A stretch of 64,000 bases of DNA from Streptomyces sp. R41 (GCF_041053055.1 NZ_CP163443.1:3348001-3412000), one strand, 5' to 3'. Shown: positions 45,561 to 54,327, counted from the stretch's first letter. Notes: generated from the sequence alone by a model not told the origin. Program-made: numbers and translations.

Positions 45561-47498
45561 ATGCGCCCCACACGCCCGGGAGTCACACCCTTGTCTGCCG
45601 CACCAGCCGCGCCCTCCGGGATCACCCACGTCTCCGTCGCCCTTGTCGGCGCGGGTCCGCGCGGCACCAGCGTTCTGGAGCGCCTCTGCGCCTCCGCGCC
45701 CGAGCTCCTCGCGCCGGGCACGCGACTGACGGTGCATGTCGTCGATCCGGCCCCGCCGGGGCCCGGCCGCGTCTGGCGCACCGAACAGTCGCCGCATCTG
45801 CTGATGAACACCGTGGCCTCACAGGTGACCCTCTTCACCGACGAGAGCGTGGACTGCTCGGGGCCGATATGTCCGGGGCCGAGCCTGCACGCGTGGGCGG
45901 GCGGCGAACTGGGCCCCGACGACTATCCGACCCGCGCCGAGTACGGCCGTTACCTGGAGTGGGTCTTCGGCGAGGTGGTGCGCGGGGCGCCCGCCGCGGT
46001 GCGGGTCGAGGTGCACACCGCCCGCGCGATACGGCTCGACGACGCGCCCGACGGCCGCCAGACGCTCGCCCTCTCCACCGGCCGCACCCTGTCGGGCCTC
46101 GCCGCCGTGGTCCTCGCGCAGGGCCATCTGCCGGTGCTCGCGGACCCAGCGCAGCAGCGCCTGACCGCGTACGCCGAGCGGCACGGCCTGCGGCACATTC
46201 CGCCCGCGAATCCTGCCGACGTCGACCTCTCGCCTCTCGCCCCCGGCGAACCGGTCCTGCTCCGCGGCCTGGGCCTCAACTTCTTCGACCACATGGCCCT
46301 GCTGACCACGGGTCGCGGCGGCCGTTTCGTCCGGACCCGCGAGGGCCTGCGCTATCTGCCCTCGGGCGACGAACCCCGGCTGTACGCCGGCTCGCGGCGC
46401 GGCATCCCGTACCAGGCACGCGGCGACAACGCGAAGGGCCCGTACGGCCGCCACACCCCGCTCGTCCTCACCGACGAGGTGATCTCCCGCCTCCGCAAAC
46501 GCGCCGACTCCGGTGACGCGCCGGACTTTCTGTGCGAGATATGGCCGTTGGTCGCCAAGGAGGTCGAAACCGTCTACTACGAGGGGCTGTTGGGGACGCC
46601 GGAGGGCCTGGACTTCCGGGACCGTTTCCTCGCCGTCCCGCACCGGAGTCCCCAAGAGGCCGATGTCCTCGGCGAGTTCGGCATCGCCGCCGCCGACCGC
46701 TGGTCCTGGGACCGCATGTCGCGCCCGTACGCCGGGCACACCTACACCGGCCCCGGTGCCTGGCGGGAGTGGCTGCTCGGCCATCTGCGCGAGGACGCCC
46801 GGCAGGCCGCGCTCGGAAATGTCGACGGGCCCCTCAAGGCCGCCCTCGACGTGCTGCGCGATCTGCGCAACGAACTGCGCCAGATCGTGGACCACGGCGG
46901 ACTGTCGGGCGATTCGCGCCGGGCCCACCTGGACCGTTGGTATACGCCGCTCAACGCCTTCCTCTCCATCGGCCCGCCCCGGCGGCGCGTCGAGGAGATG
47001 GCCGCGCTGATCGAGGCGGGCGTCCTGGACGTCGTCGGACCGCGCCTCGATGTGCGGGCCGAGGACGGGGCGTGGGTCGCGCACTCCCCCGACGTGCCGG
47101 GTTCGGCCGTACGGACGACGACCCTCGTGGAGGCGCGGCTACCGGAACCGGATCTGCGACGGACCGCCGACGAGCTGCTCGCCCGGCTTCTGAAGACGGG
47201 CCAGTGCCGCCCGCACACCGTCGACGGTTACGAAACCGGAGGACTGGACGTAACACCGCGCCCTTATCGTCTGATCGACCGTCAAGGCCGCCCGCACACA
47301 CGGCGGTTCGCGTTCGGAGTGCCCACGGAGGGCGTGCACTGGGTGACCGCGGCCGGGGCCCGGCCGGGTGTGGATTCGGTCACGCTTTCGGATGCCGACG
47401 CGGTGGCACGGGCCGCGCTACGTGCGGCGATGGCGCAAGCGGAACCGCAAGCGGAGGCGGATCCATGGCCAAATGTTGAACTTGCAAGCATTGATTAG
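45561..47498 (+). CDS. FAD/NAD(P)-binding protein (FAD_NAD_binding_9 type)
   Basis: A 645-aa flavoprotein-like oxidoreductase. The dinucleotide-binding motif VALVGAGPRGTSVLERL is near residue 25. Further family landmarks are HLLMNTVASQVTLFTD, YPTRAEYGRYLEWVF, AVVLAQGHLP, LRGLGLNFFDHMALLT and GVPTEGVHWVTA. Members of this group are poorly characterised monooxygenase/ligase-like proteins often found with siderophore or amino-acid genes. The start is uncertain: ATG 45561 gives the conventional N-terminus, but a TTG at 45591 is possible. Confidence 0.85.
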   Translation: MRPTRPGVTPLSAAPAAPSGITHVSVALVGAGPRGTSVLERLCASAPELLAPGTRLTVHVVDPAPPGPGRVWRTEQSPHLLMNTVASQVTLFTDESVDCSGPICPGPSLHAWAGGELGPDDYPTRAEYGRYLEWVFGEVVRGAPAAVRVEVHTARAIRLDDAPDGRQTLALSTGRTLSGLAAVVLAQGHLPVLADPAQQRLTAYAERHGLRHIPPANPADVDLSPLAPGEPVLLRGLGLNFFDHMALLTTGRGGRFVRTREGLRYLPSGDEPRLYAGSRRGIPYQARGDNAKGPYGRHTPLVLTDEVISRLRKRADSGDAPDFLCEIWPLVAKEVETVYYEGLLGTPEGLDFRDRFLAVPHRSPQEADVLGEFGIAAADRWSWDRMSRPYAGHTYTGPGAWREWLLGHLREDARQAALGNVDGPLKAALDVLRDLRNELRQIVDHGGLSGDSRRAHLDRWYTPLNAFLSIGPPRRRVEEMAALIEAGVLDVVGPRLDVRAEDGAWVAHSPDVPGSAVRTTTLVEARLPEPDLRRTADELLARLLKTGQCRPHTVDGYETGGLDVTPRPYRLIDRQGRPHTRRFAFGVPTEGVHWVTAAGARPGVDSVTLSDADAVARAALRAAMAQAEPQAEADPWPNVELASID

Positions 47499-47584
47499 GT
47501 TCGCCTAACGTTGATGACTCACTCGGTTCCGTCCCCAAGATCCGGTCCCCCATGGACCGGACCAGACCGAAGGAGTTCCCCCAC

Positions 47585-48040
47585 ATGACCGGACGCCTCA
47601 ACAGCGCCCAGCCCTACGCCATCGGCCTGTTCCGTATCGTCGTCGGCCTGCTCTTCGCCGTGCACGGCGCCGCTTCCCTCTTCGGCGTGCTCGGCGGCGC
47701 CGCGGGCACCGACGGCGGGACCATCGACGCCGGCACCTGGCCGGGCTGGTACGCGGCCGTGATCCAGCTCGTCGGCGGCGCCCTGGTGCTGCTCGGCCTC
47801 GGCACCCGCGCCGCCGCGTTCATCTCGTCGGGCTCGATGGCATACGCGTACTTCGACGTGCACCAGTCGGCCGCCCTGTGGCCGATCCAGAACGGCGGCG
47901 AGCTCTCCGTGCTGTTCTGCTGGACCATGCTCCTGCTCGTCTTCACCGGATCCGGCGCGCTCGGCCTCGACCAGCTGCTCGCGGGCCGCACGGCCTCGGC
48001 CACCGAGGACAAGCGGGCCTCGGAGCCGGTCGCGGCCTGA
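47585..48040 (+). CDS. DoxX-family membrane protein
   Basis: A 151-aa four-helix membrane protein. IGLFRIVVGLLFAVHGAASLFG, WYAAVIQLVGGALVLLGLGTR, AYFDVHQSAALWPIQNGGELSVLFCW and the final helix are typical DoxX. Related proteins take part in redox homeostasis at the membrane. ATG 47585 follows GAAGGAG at ideal spacing; the upstream ATG 47552 lacks one. A strong hairpin ends the unit. Confidence 0.92.
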   Translation: MTGRLNSAQPYAIGLFRIVVGLLFAVHGAASLFGVLGGAAGTDGGTIDAGTWPGWYAAVIQLVGGALVLLGLGTRAAAFISSGSMAYAYFDVHQSAALWPIQNGGELSVLFCWTMLLLVFTGSGALGLDQLLAGRTASATEDKRASEPVAA

Positions 48041-48059
48041 CGCTTCCCCCGCGCACGAC

Positions 48060-48093
48060 GGCGCCCGCCTCCCCCATACAGGAGGCGGGCGCC
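48060..48093 (+). terminator. Terminator after doxX
   Basis: GGCGCCCGCCTCC and GGAGGCGGGCGCC form a 13-bp perfect stem with an 8-nt loop, 20 bp after the stop. Confidence 0.88.
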
Positions 48094-48261
48094 CTCACGT
48101 CGGCAGCAGCGGGTGAACGTGATGTGACAGACACATGAGCCCCCCGTGGATCTCCTGTCACACCAGCCGCGTACGCTGTATGGCTGTTACAGGCCGCCCT
48201 GCCGCTCCCCGCGACGTCGCGGCGTGGTCGTGCCTACGGGGGATTTCAGGGGAGTGTTTCG

Positions 48262-48885
48262 GTGCTGGAGAGTGTGGGGTCGCTGACGGGCAGCCCATGG
48301 ATCTACGCGGCGGTCGCCGTGTCCGTTCTTCTTGATGTGTTCCTGCCGGTCCTGCCGAGCGGCGTCCTGGTGATCACGGCTGCCACGGCCGCGGCGGGCT
48401 CGGCCACCGGCGCCGTCCCGCACGCCGTGCCCGACATCCTGATGCTCACGCTCTGCGCGGCCACGGCCTCCGTCCTCGGCGACCTGGTGGCGTACCGCCT
48501 GGCCTGGCGCGGCGGCGAACGTCTGGACCGTGCCATCGCCCGCTCCCGCCGCCTGACCAGCGCGCAGGAACGTCTCGGCGTGGCCCTCTCCCGCGGCGGC
48601 GGAGCCCTGGTCGTCGTCGCCCGCTTCGCCCCGGCCGGCCGCTCGGTCGTCTCACTCGGCGCCGGCGCGGCCCACCGCCGCGTCCGCGAGTTCCTGCCCT
48701 GGTCCATACTCGCGGGCCTGACCTGGGCCGGCTACAGCGTCGCCCTCGGCTACTTCGGCGGCCAGTGGCTGGGCGCGACCTGGCTCGCCACGGGGGTGTC
48801 CTTCGCGGCGCTGTTGGTCGCGGGCGCCGGGGCGGCGTACCTGATGCGCCGGCCCGCACCACAGGAGTCGGGCAGCAGCGCCTGA
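48262..48885 (+). CDS. DedA/VTT-family membrane protein
   Basis: A 207-aa protein with the SNARE-associated (VTT) domain. LLDVFLPVLPSGVLVITA, ASVLGDLVAYRLAWRGGERL, RFAPAGRSVVSLGAG (the conserved F/Y-R-P-x-GR region) and LPWSILAGLTWAGYSVALGYFGG are visible. DedA proteins scramble or flip phospholipids/undecaprenyl phosphate. GTG 48262 follows AGGGGAG. It is convergent with the DUF2277 gene, 1 bp apart. Confidence 0.92.
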   Translation: MLESVGSLTGSPWIYAAVAVSVLLDVFLPVLPSGVLVITAATAAAGSATGAVPHAVPDILMLTLCAATASVLGDLVAYRLAWRGGERLDRAIARSRRLTSAQERLGVALSRGGGALVVVARFAPAGRSVVSLGAGAAHRRVREFLPWSILAGLTWAGYSVALGYFGGQWLGATWLATGVSFAALLVAGAGAAYLMRRPAPQESGSSA

Positions 48886-48886
48886 C

Positions 48887-49114
48887 CTATCCCGCGCGCT
48901 GCACCGCGCCGCGTACCTCCAGGCCGCCCAGCAGCTCGGCCGTGGCCGCCGCGATCGCCTCGACCGCGTGGTCGAAGACCTCACGGTTGTGGGCGGCCGG
49001 GGCGCGGAAGCCGGACACCTTGCGGACGTACTGGAGGGCGGCGGCGCGGATCTCCTCCTCGGTGGCCTCTTCGGGGAGCACGGGCGGGCGGAGGGTCTTG
49101 ATGCTGCGGCACAT
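48887..49114 (-). CDS. DUF2277 protein
   Basis: A 75-aa small protein beginning MCRSIKTLRPP, the invariant start of DUF2277, followed by ATEEEIRAAALQYVRKVSGFRAPA and FDHAVEAIAAATAELLGGL. The two-helix protein has unknown function. It is divergent from the MBL gene with ~60 bp between. Confidence 0.93.
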   Translation of the reverse strand: MCRSIKTLRPPVLPEEATEEEIRAAALQYVRKVSGFRAPAAHNREVFDHAVEAIAAATAELLGGLEVRGAVQRAG

Positions 49115-49174
49115 ACGTCCAGTCTCGCGCAGACGTCGGGAATACGGTCCAGCAGTCCACAGATTGTGGAGAAC

Positions 49175-49948
49175 ATGACCACTGTGGAGATCACGTACAT
49201 CGGCGGCCCCACGGCCGTCATCGCGCTCGGCGGCGTACGGCTGCTGACCGACCCCACCTTCGACGCGCCCGGCGAGTACCCCATCGGCGCGCGGAAGCTG
49301 GTGAAGACGGCCGGACCCGCGCTCCCGGCCGCGGAGGTCGGCGCGGTCGACGCCGTACTGCTCTCGCACGACCAGCACCCGGACAACCTCGACGCGTCCG
49401 GGCGTACGTATCTCGCGGGCGCCCCGCTGACCCTCTCGACGGCATCGGCGTACGACCGTATCGGCGCGCCCGTGCGGGCCGTGCCGTCCTGGGAGCACGT
49501 CGAACTGCCGCGCCCCGACGGCGGCGTGCTGCGGGTGACCGCCGTGCCGGCGCAGCACGGCCCCGACGGTTCGGAGCCGCTCGTGGGCGAGGTGACCGGC
49601 TTCGTGCTGTCCGGAGACGGGCTGCCCAAGGTGTACGTGAGCGGCGACAACGCGTCCCTGGACGTCGTACGGGACATCGCCGGCCGCGAGGGCCCCTTCG
49701 ACGTGGCCGTGCTGTTCGCGGGTGCGGCGCGCACCCCGCTGGTGCCGGACGCCCCGCTGACCCTGACGAGCGAGGACGCGGCGCGGGCGGCCGGGATCCT
49801 CGGCGCCCGCCATGTCGTGCCGCTGCATTTCGAGCACTGGGGCCACTTCACACAGGACGGCGCCACGCTGACGAAGGCGTTCGCGGAGGCCGGACTCACG
49901 GACCGGCTGCACCTGCTGGAGCCGGGGGCTTCGGCGCGGTTGCCTTAG
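49175..49948 (+). CDS. UlaG-like metallo-beta-lactamase-superfamily hydrolase
   Basis: A 257-aa MBL-fold protein. ITYIGGPTAVIALGGVRLLTDPTFD opens the fold. The metal motif is LLSHDQHPDNLD (His-x-x-x-His/Asp form), followed by VPAQHGPDG, YVSGDNAS and PLHFEHWGH. It belongs to the L-ascorbate-6-phosphate-lactonase-like group; the substrate is unknown. The ATG lies behind GTGGAG. Confidence 0.9.
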   Translation: MTTVEITYIGGPTAVIALGGVRLLTDPTFDAPGEYPIGARKLVKTAGPALPAAEVGAVDAVLLSHDQHPDNLDASGRTYLAGAPLTLSTASAYDRIGAPVRAVPSWEHVELPRPDGGVLRVTAVPAQHGPDGSEPLVGEVTGFVLSGDGLPKVYVSGDNASLDVVRDIAGREGPFDVAVLFAGAARTPLVPDAPLTLTSEDAARAAGILGARHVVPLHFEHWGHFTQDGATLTKAFAEAGLTDRLHLLEPGASARLP

Positions 49949-50070
49949 CAAAACCCAAGCATTTCCTGGGGGTTGGGCAAGATTCTCCGAGGATTGACTC
50001 GGGCGTCCGGCACTTGTGATCATCGCCGGGGTCCTCGCTCGGGGGCCCCGGCGGAAAGAGGCGAGGACTC

Positions 50071-50985
50071 ATGGCGAATGACCGGCTCACAGTGGCGGTA
50101 CTGGGCCCGGGCGGTGTCGGCGGTCTGCTCGCCGCACTCCTGGCGCGGTCGGGGCACCGGGTGATCTGCCTGGCCGGGGAAGAGACCGCGCGGGTGCTGG
50201 CCGCGGACGGCATCCGTGTACGCAGCGCTCACTTCGGCGACTTCACGGCCCACGTGGAGGCGGACACCGAGCTGCGCGAGCCCGTCGACGCGTGCCTGAT
50301 CGCGGTCAAGGCCACGGCGCTCGACGCGGCTCTGGAGCGCGTCCCCGCGAAGGCGCTGGGCGACGCCGGCTTGGTGGTGCCGCTCCTGAACGGCGTCGAA
50401 CACCCGGCGGCCCTCCGCGCCCGCTACCGCCCCGAGCAGGTGGCACCCGCGGTGATCCGCGTCGAGTCGGCTCGCCTTGCCCCGGGCCTGATCGAGCACG
50501 GCAGCCCCTTCGCGGAAATCGACCTGACCGGCGACACCGCGCCGCGCGCACGGCTCGACGAGCTCGCCGGGGCCCTGGAGTGGGCCGGCGCGCGCGTCCG
50601 GATCCAGGACGACGAGGCGGCGACGCTGTGGGCGAAGATGTCGTTCCTCGCACCGCTCGCGCTGCTGACGACTCGGTACGGGGTGTCGCTGGGCGACGTA
50701 CGCACCCTCCACCGCGAGGAGTTGGTGGCCCTGGTGGAGGAGATCGCCACCGTCAGCCGGGCAAACGGCGCCCCCGTCGACCCCGCGGCCGCCCTCGCCC
50801 GCTACGACGCCTTCCCCGCCGCGATGAAGTCCTCCATGCAGCGCGACGCCGAGGCCGGCCGCGCACTCGAACTGGACGCGATCGGCGGCGCGTTGCTGCG
50901 CGCGGCCGAACGGTTCGACGTGCCGGTACCGGTGGCGAGAAGGCTGGTGGGCGAGCTGGCATCGTCCAGCCTGCCCGGCGCTTGA
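50071..50985 (+). CDS. Ketopantoate reductase-family dehydrogenase (ApbA/PanE)
   Basis: A 304-aa NADPH-dependent 2-dehydropantoate 2-reductase family protein. The Rossmann motif LGPGGVGGLLAALLARSGH is at residues 10-28. AVKATALDAALE, VVPLLNGVEHP, the C-terminal-domain lysine/Ser region LWAKMSFLAPLALLTTRYG and AAMKSSMQRDAEAGRALELDAIGG match the family. It may serve CoA biosynthesis or be a paralogue. GAGGAC lies just before the ATG. Confidence 0.9.
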   Translation: MANDRLTVAVLGPGGVGGLLAALLARSGHRVICLAGEETARVLAADGIRVRSAHFGDFTAHVEADTELREPVDACLIAVKATALDAALERVPAKALGDAGLVVPLLNGVEHPAALRARYRPEQVAPAVIRVESARLAPGLIEHGSPFAEIDLTGDTAPRARLDELAGALEWAGARVRIQDDEAATLWAKMSFLAPLALLTTRYGVSLGDVRTLHREELVALVEEIATVSRANGAPVDPAAALARYDAFPAAMKSSMQRDAEAGRALELDAIGGALLRAAERFDVPVPVARRLVGELASSSLPGA

Positions 50986-51005
50986 GAAGCGCGGGGTGGG
51001 GGCGC

Positions 51006-51210
51006 AGCGCCCCGTCAGGGACGCGGGGAACACCACGACCAGCGCCCCGTCAGGGACGCGGTGAAACTGCGCGACAAGCGCCCCGTCAGGGGCGCGGGGA
51101 ACTGCGCGACCAGCCCCCACCCACCCGCAGCCGATGAACAACCCAGCGGGGTCTGGGGCGCAGCCCCAGTGGACGGGAATGGGTAGCGGCGGCGGGGGCG
51201 ACCACCCGGT
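51006..51210. repeat. Dispersed Streptomyces repeats: three ~36-bp units plus intergenic element copy 2
   Basis: AGCGCCCCGTCAGGGACGCG starts at 51006 and 51041 and, with one change, at 51077 (periods 35-36 bp). The hairpin CTGGGGCGCAGCCCCAG (51153-51169) and GGACGGGAATGGGTAGCGGC then match the element at 40541-40593. The block fills the gap between convergent genes. Confidence 0.78.
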
Positions 51211-51212
51211 CC

Positions 51213-52142
51213 TCAGCCCCGTACGACGGTGACGTCGATGTCGATGTCGAGCTCGGCCCCGCAGTGCCGCGTGACCGTGTCGGCGAAGGCGCGGGCCGGG
51301 GGCGACAGGGCATCCCACTGGCGTACGGCCCAGCCCGCCGTGAGGGGTGGCAGAGCCGGGACCGGGACGAAGCGAAGGCCGGGGTGGCGGGGGCCGCGCC
51401 AGCCGGGCAGCGCGGGCACGACGGCGTGGCCGAGGCCGAGCTCGGCGAGCAGGATCGCGGTGTCCCAGTCGGCGACACTGGTGTCCGAGGCGGCGGTCGG
51501 CACCCCCAACTCCCTGTAGGCGGAGTCGAGATGGGCTCGCGAAGTGGAGTTCTCCGGCAGCCCGATGAGCCGCATCCCGGCCAGCTCCGCCCCCTCGATG
51601 CGCTCGCACCCCGCGAGCTCGTCGTCGGCGCGCACGGCGAGCACCCAGGGCAGTTCGACGACGGCCCGCTGCTCGACCCCGCGCACGGGCGGCCCGAGGG
51701 TCACCCACGCGAGGTCGAGCCCGTGATCCCCGAGCGCCTCGAAACAGCTGCGACTCGAACTCTCGGTCTGAAACTCCAGGCTCACCTGCGGATACCGCCG
51801 CCGGAAGTCGACCACGGCGTCGGCCATGAAGTGCCGCACGGTGGCCCCGCCGGTGGCGATCCGCACGACCCCACCGCCCCCGCGCACCATCTCGTCGAGC
51901 CGCCGCAGCGCGAGGTCGAGCCCGGATATGCCCTCGGCGGCGGCCCGCTCCAGCACCCGCCCGGCGCGCGTCGGCACAACACCCCGCGCCTGCCGCTCGA
52001 CGAGCCCGACCCCGACCTCCCGCTCCAGCCGCCGTACGTGCTGGCTCACCGCCGACTGGGTACAGCCGAGCTCCCGGGCCACGGCACTGAGACTGCCGGC
52101 CCGGCAGACGGCGACGAAAACACGCAGATCATCAAGCGTCAC
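51213..52142 (-). CDS. LysR-family transcriptional regulator
   Basis: A 309-aa LTTR. The N-terminal winged helix is clear (DLRVFVAVCRAGSLSAVARELGCTQSAVSQHVRRLEREVG), followed by a periplasmic-binding-like effector domain (VRIATGGATVRHFMADAVVDF, PQVSLEFQTE, GLGHAVVPALPGW). The start GTG 52142 has no strong ribosome site; TTG 52151 is possible. It lies at the 3' end of a minus-strand run: MarR, MFS remnant, isochorismatase-like, LysR. Confidence 0.92.
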   Translation of the reverse strand: MTLDDLRVFVAVCRAGSLSAVARELGCTQSAVSQHVRRLEREVGVGLVERQARGVVPTRAGRVLERAAAEGISGLDLALRRLDEMVRGGGGVVRIATGGATVRHFMADAVVDFRRRYPQVSLEFQTESSSRSCFEALGDHGLDLAWVTLGPPVRGVEQRAVVELPWVLAVRADDELAGCERIEGAELAGMRLIGLPENSTSRAHLDSAYRELGVPTAASDTSVADWDTAILLAELGLGHAVVPALPGWRGPRHPGLRFVPVPALPPLTAGWAVRQWDALSPPARAFADTVTRHCGAELDIDIDVTVVRG

Positions 52143-52181
52143 GAGGCCCAAAACTATCGGGGGCGGCCCGGGACCCTCACG

Positions 52182-52769
52182 TCAGATGCGGGTCTTGGCC
52201 AGCAGCTCGACGACCTCCTCAGCGGTCCCGGTCTCGCCGAGCCGGGGAAAGATCCGCTCGACGCTGTTGCGGTGCGTCTCCCCGTCGATGTCGGACATGG
52301 CATCGGTGGCCAGGGTGACGTGGTAGCCGTGCTCGTGGGCGGCGCGGGCGCTGGACTCGACGCCGATGCTGGTCGCGATGCCGGCCAGCACGATCTGGGT
52401 GATCCCGCGGCGGCGCAGCTGCAGGTCGAGGTCGGTGCCGTAGAAGGCGCCCCAGTTCCGCTTGGTGACGGTGATGTCCCCGGGGTGCCCGGCGAGTTCG
52501 TCGACGATGACGTCCCAGCCCTCCGGCCAGGTACGGGAGCGGCTGCCGCCGTCGATACGGCCGGGCGTGGCGTCCGATCCGTCGGCGGCCGCGGTGACCC
52601 GTACGAGGACGACCGGGAGGCCGTGCTCGCGGAAGGCGTCGGCGAGTCGGCCCGCGCGGGCCACCACCTCGGCGGCGGTGTACGGGGCGAGGTGCGGGTT
52701 CCCCACGATGCCGTTCTGGAGGTCGATGACGACGAGCGCGGTACGGGCGTCGAGCGTGCTGAGAGCCAT
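52182..52769 (-). CDS. Isochorismatase-fold protein lacking the usual catalytic Cys
   Basis: A 195-aa cysteine-hydrolase-fold protein. The catalytic Asp (VVIDLQNGIV, residue ~16) and Lys (TVTKRNWGAF) are present. The position normally occupied by the nucleophilic Cys (consensus GVATDxCVxxTAR) reads LAGIATSIGVESSAR, with Gly instead. It may therefore be non-hydrolytic or use another residue. The ATG is at 52769. Two bases separate it from the stop of the MFS remnant, so it was probably the last gene of a MarR-MFS-hydrolase operon. Confidence 0.88.
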   Translation of the reverse strand: MALSTLDARTALVVIDLQNGIVGNPHLAPYTAAEVVARAGRLADAFREHGLPVVLVRVTAAADGSDATPGRIDGGSRSRTWPEGWDVIVDELAGHPGDITVTKRNWGAFYGTDLDLQLRRRGITQIVLAGIATSIGVESSARAAHEHGYHVTLATDAMSDIDGETHRNSVERIFPRLGETGTAEEVVELLAKTRI

Positions 52770-52771
52770 GG

Positions 52772-53304
52772 TCAGGCCTTTCCGGGGGTTCGGGGGGTGA
52801 GGTTGCAAAGGGATCGGTCGAGGAGGGTGACCGCCAGGAGCAGGACGGCTCCGGCGAGCATGCAAAGGGCCAGGTCGTGCAGGCCGCCGGTGTCGGCGCC
52901 GTGCGGGAAGAAGGCCGCGGTGGCGGCGGAGGCCGCCATCGCGCCGAGGTACGTGAAGGTGCGCAGCAGTCCGGCGGCGGAGCCCATCCGGGCGGGGTCG
53001 GCCTGCCGGTACAGCGCGTTCTGGTTGGCCAGGCCGTTGAGGCCCTGCGGTACGCCCATGACGACACCGACAGCGGCGAGCACCCAGCCGGCACTGCCGG
53101 ACTGCACCCTCAACAGCCCCGCGCACGCGGCGACTTGGACCCGACTCCCGACGACAAGCTTTCCGCGGATCGCCTCGCGCCGCCCGGTGACACCGGAGAC
53201 GACCAGCGCGCTCAGGGACAGCGGCAGCAGGACGAGCCCCGCTGCGGCGGCGTGCAGCCCGCGCCCCTCCGTCCTGGTGGCGCGGGTGAGTCTCGGTTTC
53301 GGTA
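52772..53304 (-). pseudogene. 5'-truncated MFS transporter
   Basis: Only the last ~175 residues of a 12/14-helix MFS exporter remain: LHAAAAGLVLLPLSLSALVV, GWVLAAVGVVMGVPQGLNGLANQNALY, GSAAGLLRTFTYLGAMAASA and a final helix, ending RTPGKA. Intact relatives have 400-480 residues. The coding sequence begins abruptly at the stop codon of the marR gene (53305) with no start codon, so an internal deletion of ~800 bp fused the two. Downstream genes could still be transcribed from the marR promoter. Confidence 0.75.
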
Positions 53305-53832
53305 TCACGGCCGGGTGAGCCGTTCCAGTACGGCCATCGCCTCGATGACGGTCTGCCACTCGGCCTCCGTGCAGCGGTCGTGGAAGGCCCGGGCCAGCCA
53401 CTCCTGGCGGACCTGCCGGGTGCCCTCGACACGCTCGCGGCCGGCTTCGGTCAGCGTGACGAGTTGCCGCCGGCCGTCCCCCGGGTCCGGGCTGCGCGCG
53501 ATCAGCCCGTGCTGGTCGAGCGCGGCGAGCGTGGCGGCCATGGACTGCGGTCGGACCCCCTCGGTCGCGGCAAGCCCGCTGGTCGTGGCCGCCCCGCTCT
53601 TGCTGAGCAGGGTCAGCGCGGACAGCTGGGAGGGCGTGAGGTCCTCCGTCTCGGAGACTTCCCTGATCCGCCGCCCCAGCCGGCTGAACGCGACCCGCAG
53701 ATCGCGCGCGGCGCGGGCGGCGGACTCGGAGACACCTTCGGTGTCCCCGTTGTTCTCGTCCCTGGCACCACGGTTGTTCTCGTCCCTGGCACCACGGTTG
53801 TTCTCGTCCCTGGCACCACGGTTCTCGTTCAT
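53305..53832 (-). CDS. MarR-family regulator with repeat-extended N-terminus
   Basis: A 175-aa MarR protein. The winged-helix core starts at about residue 40 (AARDLRVAFSRLGRRIREVS, DLTPSQLSALTLLSKSGAATTSGLAATEGVRPQSMAATLAALDQHGLI, DGRRQLVTLTEAGRERVEG). Before it are about 30 extra residues made of the unit NNRGARDE repeated three times (24-bp DNA repeat). The ATG is at 53832. A 40-bp near-perfect palindrome lies 20 bp upstream, consistent with autoregulation. It heads the operon that included the truncated MFS gene. Confidence 0.92.
   Translation of the reverse strand: MNENRGARDENNRGARDENNRGARDENNGDTEGVSESAARAARDLRVAFSRLGRRIREVSETEDLTPSQLSALTLLSKSGAATTSGLAATEGVRPQSMAATLAALDQHGLIARSPDPGDGRRQLVTLTEAGRERVEGTRQVRQEWLARAFHDRCTEAEWQTVIEAMAVLERLTRP
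53752..53828 (-). repeat. 24-bp coding microrepeat in marR
   Basis: TTCTCGTCCCTGGCACCACG plus GTTG (plus-strand reading) is repeated three times with a 24-bp period. It encodes the acidic-basic octapeptide repeat at the N-terminus of MarR. Unit number is likely variable between strains because unit loss keeps the frame. Confidence 0.88.
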
Positions 53833-53851
53833 GGCATCACCGTAAATTCTT

Positions 53852-53891
53852 CAGTTCAGGCTGTCCAGTTTCAACTGCACAGCCTGAACTG
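53852..53891. promoter_or_regulatory. 40-bp palindromic MarR operator candidate
   Basis: The outer arms CAGTTCAGGCTGT and ACAGCCTGAACTG are perfect 13-bp inverted repeats. The 14 bp between them are themselves nearly palindromic (CAGTT-TC-AACTG core). 18 of 20 base pairs match across the whole dyad. It sits 20 bp before the marR ATG. Confidence 0.75.
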
Positions 53892-53994
53892 CAGAAGGCG
53901 CCCGGCCGGCCACCGGTTCTCCCGACCCCACTCGTTCGCGTGAAGTCCCGGAAGGAACTCGCATCCCAAAATCGAACAGGCGTAGCATTGCCGC

Positions 53995-54327
53995 GTGGCT
54001 GCGACCTATGACTTTCCGAGTGACCTCCTGGCCGGTCAGGAGGAGCTGCATCAGGTCCGGGCCGAGCTGCTGGCCCTGCTGAAACGACTCCCCTGGTCCG
54101 TAGAACCCCTGGACGGCTTCAGCGACGCGGGCGGCTGGCGCAAGGTGGAGCGCCCCGCCTCCCCCGGCTGGACCGCCGACGAACAGGCCGAGGTGGAGAA
54201 GCTCCGTCAGCGGGAGCGCGAGCTCGCCGTGTTCGTGACCTGCCACCGCTTCTGGTCCGAGATCGCACCCCCGGAGACGGTCGACGCACGCATGACGCTG
54301 AAGCACGCGCACGAGAGCCCGGCCTGA
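53995..54327 (+). CDS. Conserved-looking hypothetical protein, 110 aa
   Basis: The protein is helical and acidic: YDFPSDLLAGQEELHQVRAELLALLKRLPWSVEPLDG, then ADEQAEVEKLRQRERELAVFVTCHRFWSEI. Codon bias is typical of the host, supporting coding. I recognise no domain; it lacks signal or membrane segments. GTG start. It is divergent from the marR promoter region. Confidence 0.7.
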   Translation: MAATYDFPSDLLAGQEELHQVRAELLALLKRLPWSVEPLDGFSDAGGWRKVERPASPGWTADEQAEVEKLRQRERELAVFVTCHRFWSEIAPPETVDARMTLKHAHESPA

